Assembly (NCBI RefSeq): GCF_900142955.1
Contig: NZ_FRCP01000026.1
Location: 5,048 to 69,047 of the forward strand
Direction: 5' to 3'
DNA from: Anaerosporobacter mobilis DSM 15930
GTDB taxonomy: Bacteria > Bacillota > Clostridia > Lachnospirales > Lachnospiraceae
DNA: 64,000 nucleotides
Below, one piece after another: positions 19,092-29,118 of this stretch. Under the pieces are notes generated by a model. The model made no database searches. It was not told the origin of the DNA and saw nothing but the letters and a program-made list of their open reading frames with translations. Both the position numbers and the translations under genes were made by a program. The first letter of the stretch is position 1; each line of letters begins with the position of its first letter.

Positions 19092-19736
19092 CTAAAATCT
19101 TTCATTTACCAAGTTCTGCAGAATTTCTATTCGTGGCCTACGATACTTTATCAGAATGTCTTCATTCTTGACTATGATATCTTCAAACCAGATTCTTTGT
19201 CCGTTCTTAACTTCCACATAGTATGTATTTTTGCATCCACTGTAATCTGCTCTTTCAACAATAAATCCAGCATTCTTTAATAGTCCTGCAAATTCCGCGT
19301 CACAGAATCTGTTTCTTGACACCGCTGATATCATATCCTGAAAAGTGTTAGGTTGCTCACCTATACAAATCCAATCGTCCAGAGATAACTCTCTATAATA
19401 GAAAGATTCAAAATTTACTATCTCAACTTCTTCTGCAATTACCACTGTAATTGCATCGGCTATAACCCGAAGCGTTCTATATCCTGACATCTCAATCTTC
19501 TGAGTCCCGACCCATAGGTATCTTCTAACATTATCATTCTGAACTGTGTTCGCCACATCTTCTTCTATTTCAGAAGCAAATCCATACCTTTCTTCTAATT
19601 TTAAAATCAGCTCAACCAAATCCACTGACGATGACAAATATTCATCCATGGACGCCCACATAATTTCGGATTCAAAGAACTTGAATATCTCAGATTTGAT
19701 TATCTGAATTCTTTCTACTATTTCCGCGTTCATCAT
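19092..19736 (-). CDS. Hypothetical protein
   Basis: A protein of 214 residues with AAAAGGAG before ATG 19736. It has an N-terminal helical region and a C-terminal half ending NTYYVEVKNGQRIWFEDIIV and YRRPRIEILQNLV. The EVK triad recalls nuclease folds but I see no supporting Asp motif and do not assign it. It is probably co-transcribed with the gene at 18,518. Confidence 0.6.
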   Translation of the reverse strand: MMNAEIVERIQIIKSEIFKFFESEIMWASMDEYLSSSVDLVELILKLEERYGFASEIEEDVANTVQNDNVRRYLWVGTQKIEMSGYRTLRVIADAITVVIAEEVEIVNFESFYYRELSLDDWICIGEQPNTFQDMISAVSRNRFCDAEFAGLLKNAGFIVERADYSGCKNTYYVEVKNGQRIWFEDIIVKNEDILIKYRRPRIEILQNLVNERF

Positions 19737-19878
19737 TTTTCAAACTCCTTTTCTAAGGTTATTTTTGTTTGCGATTTTTAAAAATGTTACAAACGAATGA
19801 TTTGTTTATTCTTATTATCAATATGATAGATTTCTTTGAAAATTAGATACTTTCAGGCCATTTTTATTATTTATCACA

Positions 19879-19914
19879 TAAAAAAAGACGCTGGTGAGTT
19901 TGTTTCATCCAACG
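19879..19914 (-). terminator. Intrinsic terminator after the HEPN-like gene
   Basis: Minus strand: GGCGTTGG / CCAGCGTC stem of eight pairs followed by six T residues, 80-115 bp beyond the stop at 19,997. Confidence 0.7.
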
Positions 19915-19996
19915 CCTACATTAACTATACATGTTGTATATTCAGTTTTTCTTAAAAATAACTTCTCAACCATGAATTAACGCTTTATCTGCACAT

Positions 19997-21184
19997 TCAC
20001 CAATTCGAGTTCATATCTGACTCGTAATCAGCTATTGAATCAAGCATGGAATCACAGCCATCTAGCAGCTGAAACATTCCTTGCATCCAACGATAAACAT
20101 TATCAATATCTATTGGTTTATTGTTAAATTTATATTCCGCACTATATGAACATGGATAGCGGAATATATCTCCCTTTTTATCTATCAGACTAAGTTCCTT
20201 TACATATTTATCAAACAGCTTTAAAGAATTCAAATCTTCATCTTTTTCTGCAGCATAATGTTCCAACATTCCAGAGATATTTTTCCATAAATCCTTGTAT
20301 AGTAAATGACTATTTCTTATTGAATAAATCTTATGATTTTCAACTCTTATTTGGGTATTTGAATACAATACTCTTTTCAAACCTAATTCAATAGCGTTCC
20401 TTAACAGAAAAATGATTGGATAAGATTCAATGGCTATATCCACTTCTTGTAACTGTTTAAAAAGAAACTCTGCCACTCTGTTGTAACCGGTAACTTGTGC
20501 ATAAAAATCATTTTTCTTGATAGATGTCCATATGTAACAATTCCCATAGCCATGCCCTGCATAACGAATAAACTCCGTAGGCATTTTTGTATCAATCTCT
20601 ATGATATCCTCATTTTCGATACCTGTGTCGCATTTGCTTAGTACTGTATTTGCCATTAAAAAGGCATTTCCCATATCCGCTATATCAAAAAATTTATCCT
20701 TATATATTTGAAAAAAGTCTTCAGTAAATGGATATCGGAATAAATCTGATTTTTCATCTACAGTCTCAATACTCTTCAAATAATCCTCTAACCAAGCAGA
20801 TTCCTCAATATTTATAAGCATATTGTCATTTGATGATTTGTATGTGCCGAATAGTAACCAAAGATTATGCTTACACCTCTCGAAAATATCCTGAATTTCA
20901 CGTTTCCTTTTTATTTCTTTACAGATAAGCGCTTTTAATAGTAATTCTAGACTCTGACGAAACATATATACCGCTGGGAAAAACCATGTATCACATTTTG
21001 CATTATCGTCAGGATGGTCAAGAATTTCTTCACATACTTTACGTGCACATTCAAAATATGCTACTGATAAGTTTTTAAAATCTACATATGGCTTCTCAGT
21101 CCATTTTATTGTTGTACTTTTTTTTGAGATATCAAAAAACGAATGATTTTCTTTAATCCAAATGAACTCTTCATCTAACACCAT
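19997..21184 (-). CDS. Protein with two HEPN-like helical domains
   Basis: A protein of 395 residues with TAGGAGGAG upstream of ATG 21184. Two similar halves each carry the HEPN-like helix: MFRQSLELLLKALI (near residue 70) with KHNLWLLF following, and FLLRNAIELGLKRVLY (near 250) with RNSHLLYKDLW following. It lacks a clean RX4-6H motif, so it may be a non-catalytic or divergent member. HEPN-like duplications are typical of abortive-infection or toxin-associated proteins. It is transcribed alone and has its own terminator. Confidence 0.6.
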   Translation of the reverse strand: MVLDEEFIWIKENHSFFDISKKSTTIKWTEKPYVDFKNLSVAYFECARKVCEEILDHPDDNAKCDTWFFPAVYMFRQSLELLLKALICKEIKRKREIQDIFERCKHNLWLLFGTYKSSNDNMLINIEESAWLEDYLKSIETVDEKSDLFRYPFTEDFFQIYKDKFFDIADMGNAFLMANTVLSKCDTGIENEDIIEIDTKMPTEFIRYAGHGYGNCYIWTSIKKNDFYAQVTGYNRVAEFLFKQLQEVDIAIESYPIIFLLRNAIELGLKRVLYSNTQIRVENHKIYSIRNSHLLYKDLWKNISGMLEHYAAEKDEDLNSLKLFDKYVKELSLIDKKGDIFRYPCSYSAEYKFNNKPIDIDNVYRWMQGMFQLLDGCDSMLDSIADYESDMNSNW

Positions 21185-21339
21185 ACATAACTCCTCCTAA
21201 TCTGCATTTCCTTAACATTTACATCATAGCACATTTCTTATTTAATTTACATTAAAAAGGTTATCCTATAGCAATCAATATATTTAAGGATATTGGTGAA
21301 TCCAGCCAAATAGGTTATTATACCAATACAAATAAAGAT

Positions 21340-21360
21340 GGCTTCCTGATTAAGGAAGCC
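21340..21360 (-). terminator. Perfect hairpin downstream of the surface operon
   Basis: GGCTTCCT, five-base loop, AGGAAGCC, 40 bp beyond the last gene of the sigma-factor operon. The T tract that follows on the minus strand (ATCTTTATTTG) is weak, so termination is likely but not certain. Confidence 0.6.
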
Positions 21361-21399
21361 GTAGAAACTAAGATTTTCATATGTTTGTACTAATGCACT

Positions 21400-22800
21400 T
21401 TATTTTATTTCACTTACATATGGGATGTTATCTGTGCTTCCGTATTCAGCGTAGTAATCTTCTCTATCGGATAGGTTGTGATTAGACCAAAGCGTTTCCG
21501 ATAAGAAATAATCAAAACTGTTAAGACATGCATTCCAATAAGAATCAATGTAATACCAAGTGCCGTCCACTTTTACTTTGTTCCAAGCATGCCCTTTGTA
21601 TCCAGTTCCATCACCATTATCAGAACACCCTCCACAAAATAAGACTTCAATGTTTATGCATTCACATAAGAAACAAAAAGTAGTACTGTATGCTTCACAA
21701 TCTCCTCCACCGTAATATCCATTAAAGATGATGCTTGAAATGTATCCGTCATAAGTATTATCTGTATTTTTATTAGCAGTAGAATTTAGGTAATTTTGAA
21801 TAATTGTAATCTTTTCTCTGTCGGTCAAAGTGTCGGAATCTAGATTGTTACTGTCAATAAACTGTCTCGTCCACTGTAATGTGTTCAAGGAGTTTCCTGA
21901 ATATCCAGCAAAGTTGTTTGCTTTCACTGCATCTACTGGAGCAAGAACGTTAATACCTTGTCCTACAATAACTTTAATTGATTTGGTAACGCCATTAATT
22001 GTAACAGACAATGTAGTCCTACCGTCCTTTAATCCATGAATTTCAATACCATAATAATGGTCAAGGTCAAGTGTAGAAAATGCACCTTCTGCTGTCGCAA
22101 CGCTTGGGTCGGAAGATTTTACAGTAATATCATCTGCTGCTAATAAATAATTATTGGCAAAATACACTTCTCTGTATTTTTCCACTTCAACATTCACTTC
22201 TGAAACAGCAAATCCAGGAAACGAAGATTTTGTTAATACAGCATTCATAGATACAGTTTCGATTTTCTTGCCATGAACATAAGCGGTAACTTTAAAACTT
22301 CCTGCCTTTGTAGCTGTTACTTTACCAGCACTACTTACTGTTACTCCAGTGTTCCCAGACACCTTGTAAGTAAGTTTCATTGCTTTCATAGCAGCAGCAC
22401 TATAAGTATCAGAAGTAGGATTTAAGCTTACTGCTTTTCCGTTTACAGTGACTTTACTACTGGATGGGTCAAGATAAATCTTAGATGGATTTACTACAGT
22501 GACTTTACATTTATAAGTAACTTTGTTTACAGTTGCCTTGATGGTAGTTGTACCACAAGCAACAGCGGTTACTTTACCAGATGTTGATACAGTTGCAATT
22601 TTTTTGTTATCAGTGCTCCAAGTAACCTTCTTAGAAGTCCCTGTCACTTTTAACGTTGTTGTTTCTCCTTTTACAAGATAATCAGTTGTTTTATTTATAC
22701 CCACTATAGTTGCTGCAGAGACTGTTAACGCACTGCTCATATTAGTGATAGATACTACGAGGAATACGAACATAATAATTTTCTTTAATTTGTTACCCAT
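21400..22800 (-). CDS. Secreted Ig-like (Big_2) and transglutaminase-like surface protein
   Basis: A protein of about 466 residues. The start is set at ATG 22800 (AAGGAG, eight bases upstream), giving MGNKLKKIIMFVFLVVSITN, a signal peptide. Two or three bacterial Ig-like domains follow (KVTWSTDNKKIATVSTSGKV and GKVTATKAGSFKVTAYV). The C-terminal domain is transglutaminase-like with the Cys-His-Asp triad visible as GGDCEAY, KGHAWNKV and YYIDSYWN. It is probably an exported wall-active protease, peptidase or cross-linking enzyme. It is the last gene of the operon behind the c-di-GMP riboswitch. Confidence 0.85.
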   Translation of the reverse strand: MGNKLKKIIMFVFLVVSITNMSSALTVSAATIVGINKTTDYLVKGETTTLKVTGTSKKVTWSTDNKKIATVSTSGKVTAVACGTTTIKATVNKVTYKCKVTVVNPSKIYLDPSSSKVTVNGKAVSLNPTSDTYSAAAMKAMKLTYKVSGNTGVTVSSAGKVTATKAGSFKVTAYVHGKKIETVSMNAVLTKSSFPGFAVSEVNVEVEKYREVYFANNYLLAADDITVKSSDPSVATAEGAFSTLDLDHYYGIEIHGLKDGRTTLSVTINGVTKSIKVIVGQGINVLAPVDAVKANNFAGYSGNSLNTLQWTRQFIDSNNLDSDTLTDREKITIIQNYLNSTANKNTDNTYDGYISSIIFNGYYGGGDCEAYSTTFCFLCECINIEVLFCGGCSDNGDGTGYKGHAWNKVKVDGTWYYIDSYWNACLNSFDYFLSETLWSNHNLSDREDYYAEYGSTDNIPYVSEIK

Positions 22801-22832
22801 AATTTTTCTCCTTAATAACCCGCTTATATAAA

Positions 22833-23804
22833 TCATGGTATCATCCCATATCGGAAGACAATCATATTTTCACGAATTTCATACATTTTATCAAACATCT
22901 CATCTCTGTATTTTATTAATATGAAGGATACTATACTTACAAAAATGATAACAACTGCTTCGGGCCAATAAGAAAGTGCCTTTGACGTCGACATCTGATG
23001 CACCTCGATAATTGGAAGAATATCTTTAAATGCAAGTATTAGTACTCCAATTCCTTCTAAGGCTAGAACGACAAATCCAATGAATACTGAAGCCAATGAC
23101 AGACCTGTTGTTACAATAATTGCAATGCTTCCAAAAAATGCCCGTAACGGCCAAGTAAGTATAATCAGAAATAATATAGCTCCCTTGCTATCACATATAA
23201 TATCCGGGGCTTCCGGACAATTATCCCTCATTCTAATCAAATTATTATGTACCTTAAAAGCCTCATCACGAAAACCAATATAACTTTTTGCCTTATAGAA
23301 ATATGTAACATATTTTCTAATCCGATTAAGAGCCAATAAATAAGGCGTACTTAAAATAGCAATTGAAATCCACTGAATCATTTCTTCACTGATTTCTTCT
23401 TTTAGATTCTTTACGCTATACGCATATATAGCTATGAATACGGCTAAGAAAGCCAATTCTCTTATAAAACGTTTCAAAAAGCTGTTAAGTAAGTCGAATT
23501 CACCACTTCCGACATATTTTTCATTTCCAAAAATAGTCATATGATATTCTTCATATTGAATCCTGCCGCCTCTGATGGAACCTCGAATTGCAGAATACAT
23601 ATAAATTATTATTTCTGTCAGAAAGGCAGCCCAGAATATTCTTGCTGCCAGTGTGCCTTTACGGGAGCTGTAATACCATATGATAGCCCCCATAATAGCT
23701 AGTCGAACAAATATTTTGCATAGAATCTTTAAGCTGTTCCAGATACTGCTTCGCATCAATCTTTCTTCACTTGAGTAACATTCTTTCATTAGTGATTTCA
23801 GCAT
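22833..23804 (-). CDS. Polytopic membrane protein
   Basis: A protein of 323 residues with about eight hydrophobic segments, including SLKILCKIFVRLAIMGAIIW near the N-terminus, paired segments near 105-160 and 205-265, and ALSYWPEAVVIIFVSIVSFI near the C-terminus. TAGGGAGG lies seven bases before the ATG. Its stop is 32 bp before the transglutaminase-like gene and it follows the PPC-repeat gene by 116 bp. No family recognised. It may help to export or anchor the operon's surface proteins; this is inference from context only. Confidence 0.65.
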   Translation of the reverse strand: MLKSLMKECYSSEERLMRSSIWNSLKILCKIFVRLAIMGAIIWYYSSRKGTLAARIFWAAFLTEIIIYMYSAIRGSIRGGRIQYEEYHMTIFGNEKYVGSGEFDLLNSFLKRFIRELAFLAVFIAIYAYSVKNLKEEISEEMIQWISIAILSTPYLLALNRIRKYVTYFYKAKSYIGFRDEAFKVHNNLIRMRDNCPEAPDIICDSKGAILFLIILTWPLRAFFGSIAIIVTTGLSLASVFIGFVVLALEGIGVLILAFKDILPIIEVHQMSTSKALSYWPEAVVIIFVSIVSFILIKYRDEMFDKMYEIRENMIVFRYGMIP

Positions 23805-23920
23805 ATTTCACCTCCCTATTGTTACTGATATCGATTAATAAATCAAGGGTAGAAAGCATAACATATGATTCTACCCTTGGTATCTTTACTTTTAACAGTA
23901 TAAAATTCTAAGAAGATTCA

Positions 23921-25099
23921 TTACTTAATTTTCAATGCATATGTGATATTAGTAGGTGAAGAATAGCTACTGTTCGCTTTTACCACAACATAGTATTTTT
24001 TGCCCTTAGATGCTTTAAAACTTATTGTTTTATCTGTTGTTATATCTGAAACAGTTTTGATTTCCTTTTTAGAAGAATCATAAATAGTTATTTTCCATCC
24101 ATTTCCTACATCATCTGTATCAATTTTAAATGTGGTTTTTATTGTCCCTGTCTTTTTCGCGGTATAGGAATAGTAATCAACATCCTCTGAATTGTAAAGA
24201 TTCCCATATTTTGTTGTATTTGTTTTCAATGAGATTGCCTTACTGTAAGAATCATTTTTTTCCTGTTCCCAATTAGTACTCTTCTTTGCATTGACAGTTA
24301 ATGAATATTGTTTACCTACAGAATGCCCATATAAATTATCGTATTCAACCTTATAATAAAGAACAGTCCCTTTTTTAAAATTATATGTATTTGAATTATC
24401 TGTATAGCCTTCGTTTCTTCCAGATTCCAATACATTAAATGACGAGTCATAAACAGTTAAATACCATGAACCATCTTCTGATGACAAATTTTTAAAAATA
24501 AAATTGTAATAGCCAGTTATATCAACGGTATATTTATAAAAGTCAACATCATCACTCGAATATAAATTTCCATTTAATTCTTTATTCTGATTAATAATTG
24601 TTGCTGTAGATTTTGTATCATTATACTCTTTTTCCCAGGTATCGTCTGAAGTTGCATTAACTTTTAATGAATATTGTTTATCTACCGAATGCTCATATAA
24701 ATTATCGTATTCTACCTTGATGTATAAGTCTGTTCCTTCTTTAAAATCATATACCCCTGTAGTTAACGTGTATCCTCCGTTTCTTTCAGATTCCAACACA
24801 TTAAATGATGAGTCATAAACCGTTATATACCATGAACCATCTTCTGATGACAAATTTCTAAAAATAAAGTTGTAATAGCCAGATACATCTACCGTATATT
24901 TATAGAAATCCACATCATCTTTTGATGATAGAACGCCAGTTACCTCTCCTGCAGAACTTAATGATGTTGCAGTACCTGAAGTATCATTATTATCTGTACT
25001 ACTTGTAGCATCTGCCGCGTATGCCATATTCGGAACCACCGAAATAGCTAAAGCAAGGGTTAATAGTGCTGTTAAAATTTTCTTTCCGTAAGTTTTCAT
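23921..25099 (-). CDS. Secreted protein with three pre-peptidase C-terminal (PPC)-like repeats
   Basis: A protein of 392 residues with GGGAGG before the ATG. A signal peptide (KKILTALLTLALAISVVP) precedes three similar beta domains of about 110 residues each, beginning near 42, 155 and 275; the shared core reads DDVDFYKYTVD, then GSWYITVYDSSFNVLES in the first two copies and EDVDYYSYTAKKTG in the third. PPC-type domains occur in secreted proteases and adhesins, but no protease domain is attached here. The first two repeats are almost identical, indicating recent internal duplication. Confidence 0.85.
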   Translation of the reverse strand: MKTYGKKILTALLTLALAISVVPNMAYAADATSSTDNNDTSGTATSLSSAGEVTGVLSSKDDVDFYKYTVDVSGYYNFIFRNLSSEDGSWYITVYDSSFNVLESERNGGYTLTTGVYDFKEGTDLYIKVEYDNLYEHSVDKQYSLKVNATSDDTWEKEYNDTKSTATIINQNKELNGNLYSSDDVDFYKYTVDITGYYNFIFKNLSSEDGSWYLTVYDSSFNVLESGRNEGYTDNSNTYNFKKGTVLYYKVEYDNLYGHSVGKQYSLTVNAKKSTNWEQEKNDSYSKAISLKTNTTKYGNLYNSEDVDYYSYTAKKTGTIKTTFKIDTDDVGNGWKITIYDSSKKEIKTVSDITTDKTISFKASKGKKYYVVVKANSSYSSPTNITYALKIK

Positions 25100-25182
25100 G
25101 TAAATTTCCTCCCTTTTGTGTTTTTCATTTTTTATTTGTTTTGAATCGCATTTACTGTCTTATCTGTATTTCCTTTTATATC

Positions 25183-25539
25183 CTATTCCGTTACATTTCG
25201 CTCACCAATAATGTGCTCTGCTACTGCTTTTTCATAACGCTTCATCTGTACCAGATTATATATAAAAGCAATTGGAGTAATAATCCATCCAAGTAGTATT
25301 GCTGCAAAAAACTTTATAAGTATTGCAATCCAACCCAATGCACTCACTGGTATTACGCTCCAAGCATATGGCATTCCTGCAAATAATATGCCAATCATAA
25401 TAGACCCAGCACCCATTTCTGTTGCCAGACCCAATACTAAACCAATAACAAACCCAACCACGATTTTGATGATAATACTTCTTAATCCATCCTTAAATTT
25501 CAAATATTCCGCTTCGCTGATAAATTTTGTTTCACTCAT
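25183..25539 (-). CDS. Small membrane protein
   Basis: A protein of about 118 residues. The start is set at ATG 25539, preceded by AGGAGGG; the frame opens further upstream without support. Two or three hydrophobic segments lie at about 17-55 and 60-100 (IIIKIVVGFVIGLVLGLATE; FFAAILLGWIITPIAFIYNL). It sits within the sigma-factor operon between two secreted-protein genes. The 306 bp upstream (25,540-25,845) contain no gene that I can support, only a short GGAGG-led frame of six codons. Confidence 0.6.
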   Translation of the reverse strand: MSETKFISEAEYLKFKDGLRSIIIKIVVGFVIGLVLGLATEMGAGSIMIGILFAGMPYAWSVIPVSALGWIAILIKFFAAILLGWIITPIAFIYNLVQMKRYEKAVAEHIIGERNVTE

Positions 25540-25845
25540 TTTAGTTACCCTCCTGTGTTTTAATTTGTAATAAAAAGTTTGTTGCTGCCATGACTCAAAA
25601 GAATATATATATAAATCATTCATCTGTTATCATCATTCACCTCCATGTGTATATCCTACGTTTAGCCAGTAAACGCCAGCTATTTCTTATATCACCCAAC
25701 TGGAATGTTTTATGCACTATATCCAGCTTTGTAATCCGCATCTTTAAAGATTTTGTTTACCTTTCTCTAACCTATATTCCCTGAAATATTTCTTACCATA
25801 ATGCAGCACTTAATTTCTATTTTTTTTATGCATAACAAGTCTAGA

Positions 25846-27408
25846 TTAACGTCCTGTATCTAATGTACAGAGCAAATCTGATTTTCCCTTATACTCCACA
25901 TAGCACTTAACGATTCCCTTTGAATAAGATGTTTTCAAAAGTCCTCCATGCCCAAAGGCCGGTTCCATTTCATAGATACGAAGGTTATCCCAATCCTTTA
26001 TCTGATATATATCAGATTGTCCGCCCGTTAAATAAGGCGCATAATCAGAAGTAGTAAAGTACGATTTACTTGATTTTGTGTAAATTTTAGTTTGAACCGT
26101 TTTTATAGAACCTTTCTTGCTTACCAGAACGAAGGATACATCACAATAAGTATCATTATAGCGACATACGATTGCTACTCCTGGTTTCACACCTGTTATC
26201 TTCCCATCTTCCGCTGTAACTACCGATGTATCTGAAGAAAACATTTTACCGTTCATATCACTGGCCCTTAAGTTGACTGTCTGTCCCACATCAATGACCT
26301 GCTGTGTGGTATCCTCACCAATAATCCATGCCGGAAGATGTGTCTTGGTGTATATACTCTCTGGCTTTTCGCTTGTGAAATCATAATCAGATGACAATTT
26401 CGTCGTTGCCGTATAACTAACAGGACTTAATTCTCCCTCAATTAGTTCGTCAACCAGTACTTCACCTTCATCAACTTCATAAAATTCTGGATTTTCCTCT
26501 CTATCCTTCAATTCTTCTTCATAATCCTCATTCACTTCATAAATTTTAATCGTATTATAAGCAGAGTCATAACTTTGATTTTCAACAGCACACCGAAATC
26601 CAAGATTATTCAGAATTGCCTTATTTGCTATTGCACAAGCTTCAGGCACTGCCTTCTTCAGAACCAATCTGGAATATGCAGTACGGTAGGTACTAAAGTC
26701 AAAATGTTTTAGTCCCTCCTCCCATTTCTCATATTGTTCCTCTGATATCAATTTGCATTCATGTGCTACCACTGCATTAAGAACAGCCAAAACTCTTTGA
26801 TTTGTCGTTGTATATTTATCCTCTGAGGCTATTTTTGCAAATTGCTTAATTAATTTATTTTCAGCTGCAATTCCTTCATCACTTGCATATTGAAAACCAT
26901 CTGTAACATCACCAGTATTATTGACATAGCTACTTGGAGAATATTTTTTATCTGCTACCACCACAAATGAATACGAATCAATCAGTTTTTTACCACTATA
27001 TACTTTGAGTGTAGAAGTTCCTGGTCCCAATGCTATAACCTTGATATCATACGGATACAGTGCAAGCGGATTTCCCTTATCATCTTCCATTATGATGCTA
27101 TTGCTGTAATCTATTCCCTTGTTTATTGCCAGTCCTATAACACTGTCATCCGAAATCTTATAAGTATATTTCATGAAATTCTTATAGTCGTAATACTTAT
27201 CACTGGGATATAAATCATAGTAATATTGACCTAATACCGTACTATCATAAGCTCCTTCTTGATTGGGATGATATTGATATAACGTTATTCTCTTGGTAGC
27301 TGCTTGAACATTAGTAGAGTTCATACTAATAATTAACAGACTTACCATTGCAATGGTGCAGAGCAATTTTCCAATAAATCGCTTTTGAATTTTATAATGG
27401 TTCTTCAT
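25846..27408 (-). CDS. Secreted surface protein with Ig-like segments
   Basis: A protein of 520 residues with GGGAGG before the ATG. A signal peptide (FIGKLLCTIAMVSLLIISMN) is followed by an Ig-like segment (ALGPGTSTLKVYSGKKLIDS), a helical middle domain of about 120 residues with a Cys in AVPEACAIANKAIL, and another Big_2-like segment (SDTSVVTAEDGKITGVKPGV). The middle region resembles a transglutaminase-like fold without a clear triad. The gene starts 33 bp after the sigma factor stop, so it is the second gene of that operon. Confidence 0.7.
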   Translation of the reverse strand: MKNHYKIQKRFIGKLLCTIAMVSLLIISMNSTNVQAATKRITLYQYHPNQEGAYDSTVLGQYYYDLYPSDKYYDYKNFMKYTYKISDDSVIGLAINKGIDYSNSIIMEDDKGNPLALYPYDIKVIALGPGTSTLKVYSGKKLIDSYSFVVVADKKYSPSSYVNNTGDVTDGFQYASDEGIAAENKLIKQFAKIASEDKYTTTNQRVLAVLNAVVAHECKLISEEQYEKWEEGLKHFDFSTYRTAYSRLVLKKAVPEACAIANKAILNNLGFRCAVENQSYDSAYNTIKIYEVNEDYEEELKDREENPEFYEVDEGEVLVDELIEGELSPVSYTATTKLSSDYDFTSEKPESIYTKTHLPAWIIGEDTTQQVIDVGQTVNLRASDMNGKMFSSDTSVVTAEDGKITGVKPGVAIVCRYNDTYCDVSFVLVSKKGSIKTVQTKIYTKSSKSYFTTSDYAPYLTGGQSDIYQIKDWDNLRIYEMEPAFGHGGLLKTSYSKGIVKCYVEYKGKSDLLCTLDTGR

Positions 27409-27441
27409 TAGCTTTTCCTCCCTTAACCCTATTTTCTTGAT

Positions 27442-29118
27442 TTATTCACTTGGCTCTACGTAGATAAATGAAATACTCTCATCTCCTAACTCACCAAATT
27501 CTTCTGGAGCATTATCTTTATATTCAGAATCATTTGTGTAAAAACGGAATCCAAATGGTGCTTCATAAATCAAGCAATACATGTTACCATCTTCCTTAAT
27601 CCACAAATCGACCCCTATACCACACCCTCTAACAAATCCAGAATAGGTCAACTCTGTATCATAGTAGCTTCCGTCCTTCAGAACAAAGGTCAGGTTTTTA
27701 TAATCATCTCCTAGTAAATTCATTACAGCATCTTTGTTATCTCCCAAGGTTTCTTCAATAATATTTTCATTGAGATAGGTGGGCTCTCCTTTTGTATATG
27801 TTCCATCAAAGTAAGTCCCCATGCCTCCTAAGAATTCCGTATTTTCTGTTGTAACCTCGACTTGCTCATCAACAATTTTAAAATGGAAGGTTGCAAAAGT
27901 ACCATCGTCTAGGTCTATCTTGGCTGTGGCTTCTGACTCACTGTCCATGACTGCATGACCACTGGTATCTCCCACATTTCCGCCGTTAGCAACATTAATA
28001 TGAAATTCAAATCCATCTTTATCCAAATTAGTAATTTCTATCACTCCGCCTTGACTGGAATCCACGTTTGTTCTGTTCCACTTGCCATCTAAAGAAATTG
28101 GTTCCTCTGTAGGTTCTTCGGATGGTACTACGGTCGGAGAGGGTGTTGGAGTTACTATGACTTCCTCTTTAACCTGCTTGTTATCTGATACATTCAGCTC
28201 CTGAACAACATTTGTAGTTGTCGTTTCTTTTGGTTGTGAGGAAGATGCTTGGTAAATTATAAATCCTCCTGTAATGCCTACTGTGGCAACGATAGCAGTA
28301 ATCCCCATCTTCATCCCGACACTCATACCAGCTATTTTTCCGCCCAAAAACTTCTTTGCTCCACTTCCAATAGCTTCTTTTGCAATAGTATCTATCGGTG
28401 TATGTAATGCAGCACCTGATGCTTGATTGGATACAACTCCTTCCAGTACATTCTGAAATAAGTTTGCTGATGTACAAACAGTCTTTTCTGCTTCCGACTG
28501 GAACATCCAATAGAGGAACGGTAAAACTGGAATACTGTAAAGCTTTGTTCCCTTCTTCTCCAGTTCCTCCACTTTCGATTTAATTGTCTTTCGAGCGTAG
28601 TTCAGACGGCTTTTAATAGTACCTGTTGAACACTCAAAATATTCTGCAATTTCTCCAACCGCCATATCTTCATAGTAATACAACATTACCGCCATACGCT
28701 GCTCTTCTGGTAATTGGTCAATAATTTCTTGAATTAAGCGCTTTGTTTCCTGATAATCCATGTTTTCTTGAGGAAGAAATTCTGTACGTTCTTCTTCGTC
28801 TTCTGGTATAAAATCTTTACCATCCTCTGTAGTTAATTCAGAAAAGGCCATTGGTTTTTTCTTTTTCAATACATCTTTTGCCCGATTGATGACTATCGTG
28901 TCCAACCAGCCTTGAAAGCTTTCCGGAATGGCATCATTAATTTTTATAAAAGCAGTTGTAAAGGCATCTTGGAGCGCATCTTCCGCATCATGTGAATTTT
29001 TTAATAGCTGCAGAACTAAATAATATGCCTTGTTTTTGGTCCTCGCATATATCTCTTCGTAAACATTGGTGTCACCGCTCTGCGCCTTTATCACTAACGC
29101 TTTTAATTCTTCCATCAT
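27442..29118 (-). CDS. Membrane-anchored ECF sigma factor with extracytoplasmic domain
   Basis: A protein of 558 residues, about three times the usual ECF sigma length. Residues about 5-75 form sigma region 2 (NSHDAEDALQDAFTTAFI) and 125-178 form region 4 (LPEEQRMAVMLYYYEDM, then STGTIKSRLNYARKTIK). A single transmembrane segment at about 265-290 (MGITAIVATVGITGGFIIY) leads to an outside region with a Thr/Pro-rich linker (TPTPSPTVVPSEEPTEEP) and a beta-rich domain. Sigma activity may be held at the membrane and released by proteolysis or signal binding (inference). It heads the surface operon and lies downstream of a c-di-GMP-I riboswitch. Confidence 0.85.
   Translation of the reverse strand: MMEELKALVIKAQSGDTNVYEEIYARTKNKAYYLVLQLLKNSHDAEDALQDAFTTAFIKINDAIPESFQGWLDTIVINRAKDVLKKKKPMAFSELTTEDGKDFIPEDEEERTEFLPQENMDYQETKRLIQEIIDQLPEEQRMAVMLYYYEDMAVGEIAEYFECSTGTIKSRLNYARKTIKSKVEELEKKGTKLYSIPVLPFLYWMFQSEAEKTVCTSANLFQNVLEGVVSNQASGAALHTPIDTIAKEAIGSGAKKFLGGKIAGMSVGMKMGITAIVATVGITGGFIIYQASSSQPKETTTTNVVQELNVSDNKQVKEEVIVTPTPSPTVVPSEEPTEEPISLDGKWNRTNVDSSQGGVIEITNLDKDGFEFHINVANGGNVGDTSGHAVMDSESEATAKIDLDDGTFATFHFKIVDEQVEVTTENTEFLGGMGTYFDGTYTKGEPTYLNENIIEETLGDNKDAVMNLLGDDYKNLTFVLKDGSYYDTELTYSGFVRGCGIGVDLWIKEDGNMYCLIYEAPFGFRFYTNDSEYKDNAPEEFGELGDESISFIYVEPSE

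Noticed and set aside
28181..28510. 109-codon minus-strand frame within the sigma factor gene
   Set aside because: It lies entirely inside the sigma gene in another frame and has no ribosome binding site.
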